DNA of 64,000 nt, taken from Candidatus Aalborgicola bjergmarkensis (GTDB lineage Bacteria; Pseudomonadota; Gammaproteobacteria; Burkholderiales; Burkholderiaceae_C). This document shows positions 7,968 to 16,131 of this stretch, piece after piece (within the stretch, counting starts at the first letter, position 1; each line of letters opens with the position of its first letter). Made by a program: the position numbers and the translations under genes. The DNA lies in the NCBI GenBank assembly GCA_016708725.1, contig JADJFE010000004.1, positions 1 through 64,000 of the forward strand, in the 5' to 3' direction. A model generated the notes under the pieces. The model did not search any database and was not told the DNA's origin. It saw only the letters and a list, made by a program, of their open reading frames with translations.

Positions 7968-9408
7968 ATTGCCTGACGGTTGGGAATTCATTTCACTGGG
8001 CACACTGATCGAATTGAACCCGAAAACAAACGACGTTGAGGACCGCACTGAAGTTGGCTTTGTGCCAATGACTTTGCTCGGAAAGAGCTGGCTCGATGTG
8101 CCGGGTTTTGAGTTGCGGCAGTGGGCTTCCGTGAAAAAGGGATATACCCATTTTCGAGATGGTGACGTACTGTTGGCGAAAATCACGCCCTGTTTTGAAA
8201 ATGGAAAGGCAGGACTCTTGAATGGTTTGCCTAATGGAATCGGCTCTGGAAGTACCGAATACTTCGTTTGCCGCACCAGTCCAGATACGTTAGATGCCCG
8301 CTACCTGTTGGGGTATTTGAAAACTGATGACTTTGTGCATACTGGTGCAATGTCTATGACGGGATCTGTTGGCCATAAGCGCGTTCCCAAAGAGTACTTG
8401 CTGGGGCGACAAATCCCGCTCCCCCCTCGCAATGAGCAAACCCGCATCGCCAACCAACTCGACATCCTGCTCGCCCGCGTCCAAGCCTGCAACGACCGCT
8501 TCGACGCCATCCCCGCTTTGCTCAAGCGGTTTCGGCAGACGGTGTTGGATGCGGCAACAAACGGCGTGTTAACTCAGGATTGGCGAGATGCACAAAACAA
8601 GACTGCACCGGCAGCGCATGAGCCCGCATGGGCCAAAGCGAAAGCGCTTCACGCTTTGCCTGCAGGGTGGCGGTGGGCAAAGTTCACTGAGTTTTTGTCT
8701 GGATTTAGGAGTGGAACCTCGGCGGTACCTGGCGGTGATCCCAGTGTCTATCCCGTATTGCGCTCAAGCAGCGTTCGTCCCATGGAAATCGATTTCGAGG
8801 ACGTGCGATACCTACCCAACATGACCAAAGTTCGCGCAGACGACTTGCTAGTTGAAGGAGATGTGCTGTTTACGCGGCTGAGTGGCAGCCTTGAATATGT
8901 CGCAAACTGCGCGGTGGTGCGAGGTCTTGGTGATCGCAAAATCTACTATCCCGACCGACTATTTCGCGCAAAGTTGATTAGACCGGAACAGGGCACTTAC
9001 TTCGAATTGTGTTTCGCCAGTCCTTTGCTGCGTAAGCACCTGACCGTGGAGGCCAAGTCAACCGCAGGTCATCAGCGTATCTCCATGGGAGCAGTGACAG
9101 ACTTCCCGATTCCGAGGCCTCCAGATGACGAACAACAGGAAATTATTAAGCAAGTAGGCGTGCTGCTTCGCTTTGCCGACCGCATCGAAGCCCGCTGCAC
9201 CGCCGCCCGCGCCCAGGCCCAGCGCCTGACCCCGCTGGTGCTGGCCAAAGCCTTTCGCGGTGAGCTGGTTCCGCAAGACCCCAACGACGAACCCGCCAGC
9301 GCGCTGCTGGCACGCATCGGGTCGTCATACACTACTGCGGCTGGGGAAAATAAGCGAAAAGTGCCTGTAGCCCCCAAGGAATGTGCGCAAACAGCTATTA
9401 ATTTATGA
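7960..9408 (+). CDS. hsdS: Type I restriction enzyme specificity subunit HsdS
   Basis: 482 aa with the usual two half-sites. The first target-recognition domain is at about 5-155, followed by a conserved helix (NEQTRIANQLDILLARVQ). The second target-recognition domain is at about 225-395, followed by DEQQEIIKQVGVLLRFADRI and LVLAKAFRGELVPQDP. The two domains define the two halves of the DNA target. The start overlaps the DUF1016 stop by 8 nt. The last 15 or so residues (VPVAPKECAQTAINL) and the stop codon come from a copy of the AATAGCT repeat, so the native C-terminus has been replaced, probably harmlessly. Confidence 0.93.
   Translation: MSELPDGWEFISLGTLIELNPKTNDVEDRTEVGFVPMTLLGKSWLDVPGFELRQWASVKKGYTHFRDGDVLLAKITPCFENGKAGLLNGLPNGIGSGSTEYFVCRTSPDTLDARYLLGYLKTDDFVHTGAMSMTGSVGHKRVPKEYLLGRQIPLPPRNEQTRIANQLDILLARVQACNDRFDAIPALLKRFRQTVLDAATNGVLTQDWRDAQNKTAPAAHEPAWAKAKALHALPAGWRWAKFTEFLSGFRSGTSAVPGGDPSVYPVLRSSSVRPMEIDFEDVRYLPNMTKVRADDLLVEGDVLFTRLSGSLEYVANCAVVRGLGDRKIYYPDRLFRAKLIRPEQGTYFELCFASPLLRKHLTVEAKSTAGHQRISMGAVTDFPIPRPPDDEQQEIIKQVGVLLRFADRIEARCTAARAQAQRLTPLVLAKAFRGELVPQDPNDEPASALLARIGSSYTTAAGENKRKVPVAPKECAQTAINL
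9361..9408 (-). repeat. AATAGCTG-type palindromic repeat forming the 3' end of hsdS
   Basis: On the minus strand it reads TTAATAGCTGTTTGCGCACA, then a short spacer, then GGGGGCTACAGGC. This matches the same consensus seen in cobS, cheA, cbiB, btuD and the MITE copies. Here it supplies the last codons and the TGA of hsdS. Confidence 0.6.
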
Positions 9409-9420
9409 GCGACATCCAAC

Positions 9421-11091
9421 ATGAATTCCGGTGATCTGACCTTATTGCTTGACCGCCTGCTGGCCCAAGCGGGCGAACACGAGTGGCTGGAGTTCAAGCA
9501 CAACGACGATCCGCACACCGTGGGCGAGTACGTCTCTGCCCTGGCCAATGCGGCAGCGTTGGACGGTGAGCCTTTTGGTTACATGGTCTGGGGCATTGAA
9601 AACGATACCCGCCGGGTAGTGGGAACCCGCTTCAAACCTGGCTCTGCCAAGGTGGGGGCACAAATTCTGGATTTATGGTTGCACCAATACTTGCGTCCCA
9701 AGCTGGATTTCCGTTTTGATGCGTTTGCCTATCAAGGCCAGCCCGTGGTGGTGCTGCGCGTACCTGCGGCAGTGGCGCAGCCGGTGAGCTTTCATGAGGT
9801 GGAGTACATCCGCATTCACAGCGCCAAGGTCAAACTCGCCAGCCATGCCGACAAAGAGGCTCGGCTGTGGGCAAAGCTGAATACGCGGGCCGATTGGTCA
9901 GCCGAGCTGGTGAGCACCGCCACTGTGGCCGACCTGGACGCGTCCGCACTGGCCGTCGGGCGGCAGCGTTTTGCAGAGAAGCACCCACACCTGGCGGGTG
10001 AGGTGGCAGGCTGGGATGTGCCCACGCTGCTGTCCAAGCTCAAGCTCAGTCGGGGCGGACAATTAACGCGGGCAGCGCTGCTGTTGTTTGGCAAAGACGA
10101 GTCGGCGCAGTTTTTGCCCCTGCCGTCACAGGTGTCGTGGGTGCTCAAGGATGCCGATGGCACGGTGCTGGATTACCAGCACTACGGCTTGCCCCTGCTG
10201 CTGGCGCCTGACGCACTGTTTTCGCGGGTTCGCAACCTCACGGTGCGCTACTTGCCGCCGGGCACGCTGTTTCCTACCGAGGTGCCGCAATATGATGCCT
10301 GGGTGATCCGCGAGGCTTTGCACAACGCCATCGCCCACCAGGACTATGCCGTTGGCGGGCGGGTCAATGTGATCGAAAAGCCAGACGAGCTGATTTTCAG
10401 CAATGTGGGGCGCTTTTTGCCGGGTAAGGTGGAGTGTCTTTTGACCCAAGACCAGTCGCCAGAGCAGTACCGCAACCCGTGCCTGACGCAGGCGATGGTG
10501 GCTTTGAAATTGATTGACACGGTGGGCAGTGGCATTCGGCGCATGTTCATCGAACAGCGCAAGCGGTTTTTTCCACTGCCGGACTATGTGATTGAGCCAG
10601 AGCAGCAGCGGGTGGAGGTGCGTATTACCGGGCGAATTTTGGGTGAGCAGTACACCCACGCACTGATGCAGCAGCCGGATTTGTCGTTAATGGACGTGTT
10701 CTTGCTGGACAAGGTGCAAAAGCGCTTGCCGATCAGTGTGGAGGATGCGCGGGCACTGCGCGCACGTAAGTTGATTGAAGGCCGTACACCCAATATCCAT
10801 GTGTCCGCCAAGGTCGCGCGGGTGATGGGTGAGCAAGCCCAGCACACCTTGAACAAGGGGTTGGATTCAGCCTATTACCGGGAACTGGTGTTGCAGCACT
10901 TGCGCAACTTTACGGCGTGCAAACGTGAGGAGCTGGAAGCGGTGATGCTAGCCAAATTGCCCGATGTATTGAGCGATGCACAAAAGCGCAACCGGGTCAA
11001 AAACCTGCTGGCAGACTTGAGCCGCCGTAACCTCATTGCGCCAGAGCGCAAGGGGCCTGGCGCACGTTGGCGGCTGGTGCCTCAAAAATAG
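9421..11091 (+). CDS. Schlafen AlbA_2-domain, RecG-like ATP-binding protein
   Basis: 556 aa. The N-terminal AlbA_2 domain (about 12-130) has HEWLEFKHNDDPHTVGEYVS and a YMVWGIEN strand. A middle HATPase_c_4 region has REALHNAIAHQDYAVGG and FSNVGRFLPG (about 295-345). The C-terminus is a winged-helix-like tail. Such proteins are annotated as ATP-dependent DNA helicase RecG-like or transcriptional regulators and often accompany type I restriction loci; their function is poorly defined. It starts 13 nt after hsdS and is probably the last gene of the hsd operon. Decayed fragments of a close paralogue lie at 14517-14577 and 15091-15159. Confidence 0.85.
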   Translation: MNSGDLTLLLDRLLAQAGEHEWLEFKHNDDPHTVGEYVSALANAAALDGEPFGYMVWGIENDTRRVVGTRFKPGSAKVGAQILDLWLHQYLRPKLDFRFDAFAYQGQPVVVLRVPAAVAQPVSFHEVEYIRIHSAKVKLASHADKEARLWAKLNTRADWSAELVSTATVADLDASALAVGRQRFAEKHPHLAGEVAGWDVPTLLSKLKLSRGGQLTRAALLLFGKDESAQFLPLPSQVSWVLKDADGTVLDYQHYGLPLLLAPDALFSRVRNLTVRYLPPGTLFPTEVPQYDAWVIREALHNAIAHQDYAVGGRVNVIEKPDELIFSNVGRFLPGKVECLLTQDQSPEQYRNPCLTQAMVALKLIDTVGSGIRRMFIEQRKRFFPLPDYVIEPEQQRVEVRITGRILGEQYTHALMQQPDLSLMDVFLLDKVQKRLPISVEDARALRARKLIEGRTPNIHVSAKVARVMGEQAQHTLNKGLDSAYYRELVLQHLRNFTACKREELEAVMLAKLPDVLSDAQKRNRVKNLLADLSRRNLIAPERKGPGARWRLVPQK

Positions 11092-11104
11092 GATAGCTCG
11101 GTGT

Positions 11105-11153
11105 GATTAGCCGTTGGTTAACTTTCTTTTTATCCTATTAGGCTAGGCTAATC
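11105..11153. promoter_or_regulatory. Long-armed inverted repeat in the hsd-DUF488 gap
   Basis: GATTAGCC at 11105-11112 pairs perfectly with GGCTAATC at 11146-11153 across a T-rich 33-nt loop. It could be an operator or a weak terminator for the hsd operon. No poly-U tract follows the right arm, so a terminator role is uncertain. Confidence 0.3.
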
Positions 11154-11201
11154 CTGTTTAAGTTATTGATTTATATAGGCTCCATATAGGATAGATCACC
11201 C

Positions 11202-11498
11202 ATGCACCCCACCCTTTTCACCCTCGGCTACGAAGGCCTGACCATTGATGCCTTCATCGCCCGCCTGCAAGCCGCGCAGGTGAAAACCGTTGTGGATGTC
11301 CGTGAGCTTCCCCTGTCGCGCAAGAAGGGGTTTTCAAAATCAGTTTTCTGCGCCGCCTTGTCAGCCCATGGCGTTGCCTATCTGCACGCCCCCGCCCTGG
11401 GTTGCCCCAAGCCCATTCGCAACCAATACAAGTTGGACGGCAACTGGCAAACCTACACCCGTGAATTTTTTAAAGCCAGTTGGGCGGGCCAACGGTGA
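11202..11498 (+). pseudogene. DUF488 family protein, C-terminally truncated
   Basis: 98 codons, starting MHPTLFTLGYEGLTIDAFIA and continuing VVDVRELPLSRKKGFSKS. This is the diagnostic N-terminal half of DUF488 proteins (normally about 150-180 aa). After GNWQTYTREFF the family normally continues to a cysteine-rich segment and a CHR motif, but here it ends ASWAGQR. The second half is missing, so the gene is probably dead. Confidence 0.7.
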
Positions 11499-11557
11499 CG
11501 CTCCTGACCGCTAAAACAGCCCTGCCTGATTTGGGTTATCAACAGGCGGCTTGAGGG

Positions 11558-12133
11558 TCAAATTAGCGTAACTGCCTCGCGCAGCAAATCCGCCGTCATC
11601 GGCAAGCCCCGTTTCTCAAATGCCGTGATGAGCTCTTGTGCTGGCCGTGCCGGGTTAGTCCAGCGGGCACGCATTTTCTTGATGGCTCTGAGCGCCGGTA
11701 TTTCCTGCAACTGCAATTGGTTCATCAAGAATTCATCGGGGTGCTGAACTTCAATGCCGTAGGGCGCCAACACAGCCATCGGAAAATCCTTGGTGTTGAA
11801 GGTGACGATAGCGTCTGCGTGTCCAACAACGGCGGCGGCTACGATATGGCGGTCGTCAGGGTCTGGCAATTCGATTGTGTTGGCCAGTTTTTCGTAATTT
11901 GTCACCAGGCAGTCGGGCACGCTGGCGTTCATGCATTCGACGACCAGCGGTAGCTTGGCAGCAAGTTCTGGGCGGTTTTTGGCCAGGTTGCGAGTCCACT
12001 CCGCATGCATCGTGGCGCTCCAACGCGCATGGTAAAGGCGCTCAACGGCCAGACTCAGCAGGGTGTCACGGATCAATTGCGGGTAGAGGACATTGGCATC
12101 CAGAATGGCGGTAAACCGCGCCGAGCCAGCCAC
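11558..12133 (-). CDS. PIN-domain toxin, separated from its HTH antitoxin by a tnpB element
   Basis: 191 aa from a GTG at 12133. The PIN ribonuclease fold is recognisable: ILDANVLYPQLIRDTLLSLA with the first acid, and LPDPDDRHIVAAAVVGHADAIVTFNTKDFP with the later acids. This subfamily is normally encoded directly downstream of an excisionase-like HTH antitoxin. The matching antitoxin is at 13859-14341 on the same strand, with the IS607-related element between them. The GTG lies about 12 nt from the element end, so expression may now depend on read-through from the element. Confidence 0.8.
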   Translation of the reverse strand: MAGSARFTAILDANVLYPQLIRDTLLSLAVERLYHARWSATMHAEWTRNLAKNRPELAAKLPLVVECMNASVPDCLVTNYEKLANTIELPDPDDRHIVAAAVVGHADAIVTFNTKDFPMAVLAPYGIEVQHPDEFLMNQLQLQEIPALRAIKKMRARWTNPARPAQELITAFEKRGLPMTADLLREAVTLI

Positions 12134-12144
12134 TTAAAACTCTA

Positions 12145-12300
12145 GCCGTTCCTAAAACCATGGCCTTTTATTCCCATTAGAAGGGAACATCCGGCCAGAC
12201 GTTCCCCGAACAGTTTTGGGAACGATTCGCGCCACGGGATCGCGCCGTGGAATTCCAGATAGGACACACTCCCGGACTTGCGAGCGGGAGAGGTGGTGGA
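12145..12300 (-). ncRNA. Probable right-end guide RNA (omega/reRNA) of the tnpB element, copy 1
   Basis: From the end of tnpB to the element boundary the DNA is almost identical to copy 2 (two differences in about 155 bp between the CATCCGGCC block and the CGCTTTGAG block), although the reading frames differ because of a one-base indel. Stem-forming repeats are at 12200-12224 (CGTTCCC/GGGAACG) and 12232-12250 (CCACGG/CCGTGG). The terminal hairpin (TTCCC/GGGAA at about 12171-12186) has different bases in copy 2 but still pairs. If active, the guide would be the flank just past 12145, in the PIN gene leader. Confidence 0.5.
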
Positions 12301-13819
12301 GCGGTTTTATGCGCTCCACACCGGAAATGCGCTACATGCGCCGCTTTGAGCTTAGTCCTTACTTTCGACCAGAACGACCACACATGCTTTGACCGATTCC
12401 TTGCAGGTAGGTCAAAGGTGACATGGCCGCCGTTGCGGGCAGGCACGAGGCCCATCTGCACGGTCAAACGTTCGGACAATCCCAATCCTCGACGGGCGAT
12501 GGCGTAAGCCGCGCCCTGATGTACTGAAATGCCTTTTGCCTGGGCGTAATTGACCGCCCCGATTACCGACGTATACGCCGGATTAACTTCGATGATTTCA
12601 ACGCCTGCACGAAATGCCGCCGCCTTGATGCTGGAGGCCACCTTGTTGCAGGCAAACGAAGATAGGAGTCGCGCCTGCTTGGGATCGGTGGTTTCCAGTT
12701 CGGCCTTTTTCTTCTGGAAGTTCAGCGTCTCCAGAACAATTGGTTTGCCCGCAGCCTGTGCCTGGGCTGCAAGGGCTACCGCAGCATCCCCAATGAGCGC
12801 TTTGGCCTGGTCTTGTGTCTTGCCGTAGGTGATGAGATCAATACGCCGCGTGCCAATCAGGTTGCCAAACCGATCCGTTTCCGCCACAGCCAGATGGTCG
12901 GCATTGAGATCGACACCAATGGCCCCAAGTTCTTGCCTGGAAACCTGCTCGACTGGTCGAACCTCGACACTGACAAATATTCTCCAGCCTTTGTCGTCTC
13001 GCACGAAACGGTAACTCAGCGCCGTACCGATCCGTTTGACGGTTGGCTTGCCGTCCTTGGTTTGCGTGTGGATACGTTGACTGGTAGCCAGCGCTGCTTT
13101 GATTTGCGCGTATCCGTAGGCAAAGCAAACACCTGTGATGTTCAGATACTTGCCGCTAGTCACCATGGCGTTGGGAAGGCGTAGTTGCAGACTCAAAGTG
13201 CCATCTTGCGCTAGTGTTGCCTGACAGCTTTGGCACCCTGCCGTTTCATCCTGACTGCCCAGGACAAAGAATTGACTTGCCCGCGCCCTGCTCCAATCAG
13301 CTTTCCATTCTTCGTGGTCAGCGTAACCATTGGCTTGAAGATCAAACTGTGCATGAAACAATTTCTTGCTGCCGAAACAGATGCGAACTGTTCCGGCTTC
13401 CTGGTCGGCTTTCAGTGCAGCAAGCCGGTTTTGCAGCGTTGCCAAGCGCCGTTTTTTCTGGTGTAGCTTATTGGAACCAGGTGCTTTCGTTTCAAGTTTG
13501 GCAACGACCTTGGCCGCTTTGCGAATGCGCTTTTCGGCCTCGGCGATCAGTTCGGGGCGACGTTCCTTGATCGCGTCAATCTTGCCTTCAAGTCCTATGC
13601 GCATCGCATTGAACTGGCGTGCAGTTATATCGAACTTTGGCAAAACTCCCGTTTGAGGTCGTTGAGTGCGTCCCCGGCCTGGATTGCCGCAAACAGTCTG
13701 CGCTCGGCCTTGCCGTACAAGTCGGCATAGGCATCCAGAATCGCAGTCTGTTCCGGCGTCAGGTCAGGGCGCGTCTGATAGGTGCGGACTTGGGGTTTTG
13801 CCCATTCGCTTAACTTCAT
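12177..13819 (-). pseudogene. tnpB: TnpB-related protein of IS607-type element, frameshifted
   Basis: The N-terminal part (13819-13625, MKLSEWAKPQVRTYQTRP) and the main part (13643-12177, 488 codons) align end to end with the intact copy at 62022-63728. One base is missing near 13638, where the reference codons TTT CAG CCT become TTT TGC CA. The main frame retains RuvC-I (GVDLNADHLAVAETD) and RuvC-II (IVLETLNFQKKKAELE). At the RuvC-III position it has SVHQGAAYAIARRG, with no aspartate and no zinc-finger CxxC pair. The frameshift should abolish full-length translation unless corrected by slippage in the TTTT run. Confidence 0.8.
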
Positions 13820-13858
13820 CTGAATATTATACCATTTAAGGGCATTAAATGCAATGTA

Positions 13859-14341
13859 TTATTCAGCTGCTTGGAACCCCAGCTCTTCAGACAGTTGGGT
13901 CAGGTTTTGCAGGGCTTGCTCCGACTGTTGTTGCTGCGCGGCCTGGTGGCGGCGCAGTTCTTCAAATTCAATGCGGCGGTGGCGATTGACCTTGCGGCAT
14001 TTGAGGCGGTTGGCCTCAATTTCCTTGATGACAAAGGGGCGCGACACGTTCAAAAAATTAGCTGCTTCTTGCGTGGTGAGTTCGTGTTTTTGCGGCACCA
14101 GCAACATGGGTTCTTGCTTGGCCATTTGCCGCAACACGTCGGCAAAGAAGCGCAAGGCGCGGGGGGGTAGCTTCAGCACGGGTGTTTCGTGCTTTTCGTC
14201 GCCGTCCGCGCCCACATCCAGAATGATGTTGATGTGATCCGCGTTGGAATGGTCCAGCGCTGTCACCAGGCATTGGTGGGCCACGGCTGCCATTTCGGCT
14301 TCGACAGCATTGGCGGGGTCTAGTACTTCTTGGGCTGTCAT
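13859..14341 (-). CDS. Excisionase-like HTH antitoxin of the split PIN toxin pair
   Basis: 160 aa from ATG at 14341, preceded by AAGAAGGAGCACCCC as ribosome site. The N-terminal half (VAHQCLVTALDHSNADHINI) resembles the standard N-terminus of antitoxins paired with this PIN family. The C-terminal HTH_17 domain is clear: ELTTQEAANFLNVSRPFVIKEIEANRL with KVNRHRRIEFEEL. In intact loci the toxin start overlaps or follows this stop directly. Here the TAA at 13859 is followed at once by the tnpB element. Confidence 0.8.
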   Translation of the reverse strand: MTAQEVLDPANAVEAEMAAVAHQCLVTALDHSNADHINIILDVGADGDEKHETPVLKLPPRALRFFADVLRQMAKQEPMLLVPQKHELTTQEAANFLNVSRPFVIKEIEANRLKCRKVNRHRRIEFEELRRHQAAQQQQSEQALQNLTQLSEELGFQAAE

Positions 14342-14429
14342 GGGGTGCTCCTTCTTGCAGCGGCCTTGGGGGCTGGCCAGTCGCAATAGTTGGGATCGTA
14401 GCATTATTCGCAGTAAACGAAATTGTCGA

Positions 14430-14445
14430 AGCAAATGAATTTGCT
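14430..14445. promoter_or_regulatory. Palindrome upstream of the HTH antitoxin
   Basis: AGCAAATGAATTTGCT is an inverted repeat with 7-bp arms around a GA centre, about 90 bp upstream of the antitoxin start. An autoregulatory operator is plausible by position only. Confidence 0.35.
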
Positions 14446-14516
14446 TGCCGGGTATTTGATGGATTGAGAAAATTGTCCTGCCATGCCGAAAAAATTCATG
14501 CAAATCAATAACTTGT

Positions 14517-14577
14517 ATGCCGATGGCACGGTGCTGGATTACCAGCACTACGGCTTGTCCCTGTTGCTGGCTCCGGA
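14517..14577 (+). pseudogene. Fragment 1 of a second AlbA_2/RecG-like gene
   Basis: This 61-bp stretch matches 10151-10211 inside the AlbA gene with only a few changes (GATGGCACGGTGCTGGATTA block). It ends exactly at the left end of MITE copy B. Together with 15091-15159 it shows that a paralogue once stood here and was mostly deleted. Confidence 0.7.
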
Positions 14578-15032
14578 TCCCTGTAAAAGTGATGTGGCCG
14601 TTGGGTTTTACTCCCTCGCCCCCCAGCGGGGAGAGGGCTGGGGAGAGGGGTCCGGCTTGTAAACGAGGCGATATGACTTGTCATGGGGCGGCTCTTTTGG
14701 ATGTTCTGTGGTGCTGTGGACTGGGTTTTTTACTGCATTATTGATAGCTGCTCCCGCACAACCCACGGGCGCTATAGGCTGATTTGATGCCTGATTTATG
14801 GTCAAAAAAATGCCACCAGGGCTGGTAGGAGGGTTTTGTATCGCAGTTTTTGCATTTGTAATATCATGGGTGATATGAAATTCCAGAAAATCGGGTGACG
14901 AACTGGATTCATGCGTAGCACACTCCCATGCTCAAAACGGAATGCTGGCGCAGCAAAGTCACCCCTCTCCCCAGCCCTCTCCCCGCTGGGGCGAGGGAGT
15001 AAAACCCAACGGCCACATCACTTTTACAGGGA
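14578..15032. mobile_element. MITE-like element, copy B, with about 70-bp terminal inverted repeats
   Basis: The left end TCCCTGTAAAAGTGATGTGG and right end CCACATCACTTTTACAGGGA are perfect inverted copies. The match runs inward about 70 bp through GGGGAGAGGGCTGGGGAGAG, apart from two extra C residues on the left. The core around 14738-14880 shares the AATAGCT repeat, the ATTTGATGCCT segment and the TATCGCAGTTTTTGCATTTG segment with copies A and C. No credible coding sequence is present. No clear target duplication is visible. Confidence 0.7.
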
Positions 15033-15090
15033 CTTCACGCAGTCAAGCGTCGATGGAATTTTTTCTTGGTTAGTGCATATTCTGGCGAAC

Positions 15091-15159
15091 GTGATGCTAG
15101 CCAAATTGCCCGATGTATTGAGCGATGCACAAAAGCGCAACCGGGTCAAAAACCTGCTG
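15091..15159 (+). pseudogene. Fragment 2 of a second AlbA_2/RecG-like gene
   Basis: About 69 bp identical to 10942-11010 near the 3' end of the AlbA gene (GTGATGCTAGCCAAATTGCC block). It is followed directly by a btuD fragment, so two unrelated gene remnants are fused at about 15160. Confidence 0.75.
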
Positions 15160-15163
15160 ACCA

Positions 15164-15283
15164 TGGATGGACAGGCGCTTGTTGAATACCTGCTCGATAG
15201 CGGCGTGGGTCTCGGGGGCATGGGCGGGGCCGTGGTGCAGTACGTGACCGCCCGCCATGACGACCACATCGTCGGCGTGCGGT
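15164..15283 (-). pseudogene. btuD 3'-terminal fragment
   Basis: It corresponds to 29104-29222, the part of btuD encoding the C-terminal VVMAGGHVLHHGAAHACETH region, with scattered changes and a small deletion. From 15284 to 15360 the sequence no longer matches btuD and I recognise nothing in it. Confidence 0.65.
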
Positions 15284-15360
15284 CAGGGGTAGGTGGTTGG
15301 CTCAAGGCGGATGCAGCGGCGCAGGGGTTGGCAGCTCGGTCAGCAGGGCGTGTTGAATAG

Positions 15361-15382
15361 TGGTGCCATTATTGGTACCATT
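15361..15382. promoter_or_regulatory. Direct-repeat operator candidate for hicAB
   Basis: TGGTGCCATT (15361-15370) and TGGTACCATT (15373-15382) are direct repeats with a 12-bp period ending 5 nt before the hicA start. They also form an imperfect palindrome. This is a plausible HicB-binding autoregulatory site. Confidence 0.4.
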
Positions 15383-15387
15383 CAAGA

Positions 15388-15645
15388 ATGACAAGCACCG
15401 CAAAAATACTGGATCAAATGCGCCGTGAGCCGGCCAATGTCCGGTTTTCTGACCTTGAAAGTGTCTGCGAAATCTATTTCGGCAAGTGCCGTCAGGCAGG
15501 CACCAGCCATGCCATTTTCAAAACACCGTGGGTGGGTGATCCGCGCATCAACATTCAGGGTGACAAAGGCAAGGCCAAGCCTTATCAAGTGCGACAAGTG
15601 CTACTGGCCATTCAAAAGTTGGAGGACATCAAAAATGCAAATTGA
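15388..15645 (+). CDS. hicA: HicA-family mRNA interferase toxin
   Basis: 85 aa, the usual HicA size. The dsRBD-like fold carries the catalytic histidine in GTSHAIFKTPW and a C-terminal PYQVRQVLLAIQ helix. HicA toxins cut mRNA in a translation-independent way and are blocked by HicB. The stop lies 11 nt inside hicB, so the pair is translationally coupled in the toxin-first order usual for hicAB. Confidence 0.85.
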   Translation: MTSTAKILDQMRREPANVRFSDLESVCEIYFGKCRQAGTSHAIFKTPWVGDPRINIQGDKGKAKPYQVRQVLLAIQKLEDIKNAN

Positions 15646-15961
15646 CCATTACACCTACCGCGTTACCTGGTCTGCCGAAGATGCCGAACATCTGGGTTTG
15701 TGTACCGAGTTTCCATCGCTGTCGTGGTTGGCAAAAACACCCGAAGCAGCCCTGAAGGGTATTCGTAAAGTGGTGGCTACGGTGGTGGCGGATATGCAGG
15801 CATCAGGGGAAGTGTTGCCAAAGCCCTTGGCCGAAAAGACCTACAGCGGTCAATTCCGGGTTCGCATTCCGGCTGAGGTGCATCGCGCTTTGGCGCTGCA
15901 GGCAGCCGAGCAGGGCATTAGCCTCAATCGCCTGGCCAGCGCCAAGCTGTCCAGCCTGTGA
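15635..15961 (+). CDS. hicB: HicB-family antitoxin
   Basis: 108 aa from the ATG at 15635. The N-terminal RNase-H-like HicB domain is visible (YRVTWSAEDAEHLGLCTEFP, then a segment ending ALKGIRKVV). The C-terminus is a ribbon-helix-helix region, RVRIPAEVHRALALQAAEQG then ISLNRLASAKL, which would bind the operator. It completes a full hicAB pair in this island. Confidence 0.88.
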   Translation: MQIDHYTYRVTWSAEDAEHLGLCTEFPSLSWLAKTPEAALKGIRKVVATVVADMQASGEVLPKPLAEKTYSGQFRVRIPAEVHRALALQAAEQGISLNRLASAKLSSL

Positions 15962-16131
15962 CTTCGCCGCGCCGCGCGTGGCAAGCGCCACAAGCCAAAA
16001 CGCCCTCAAACCCTTACGCCTCGAACGCCAAGCATCAAGCATCAAAGGCATCAAAGCCGTGGCAGCACCACCCACTGCCCAGCCACGGCATGGATGGACA
16101 GGCGCTTGTGTGCCGATAGCGTCCGATGCTG
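15962..16131. repeat. Repeat debris: half palindrome, CATCAAGCATCAAA motif and btuD 3' end
   Basis: After hicB comes sequence like the minus-strand half of the AATAGCT repeat (GCGCCACAAGCCAAAACGCC), then AAGCATCAAGCATCAAAGGC, then about 60 bp matching the last codons of btuD (CACCCACTGCCCAGCCAC). The same order, repeat then CATCAAG motif then btuD 3' end, recurs at 23813-23960 and 28963-29110. This points to a segment copied more than once. Confidence 0.6.

Larger units (their letters stand above)
12145..13858 (-). mobile_element. IS607-related tnpB-only element, copy 1
   Basis: The right end (minus-strand sense) is ATGGTTTTAGGAACGGC at 12161-12145, identical to the end of the copy at 62065. 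Beyond it the two loci differ. The left end is about 13820-13858, directly after the HTH antitoxin stop. It contains a TATAAT box on the minus strand just ahead of the tnpB start. No serine recombinase gene is present, so this copy could move only with help from the complete copy at the right of the window. Confidence 0.75.

Noticed and set aside
12177..13819. Cas12-type CRISPR effector
   Set aside because: TnpB-like length and motifs, element ends shared with a second copy, and no repeat-spacer array nearby.
15300..15360. Further cobalamin gene remnant after the btuD fragment
   Set aside because: Translations on both strands gave no convincing family match.
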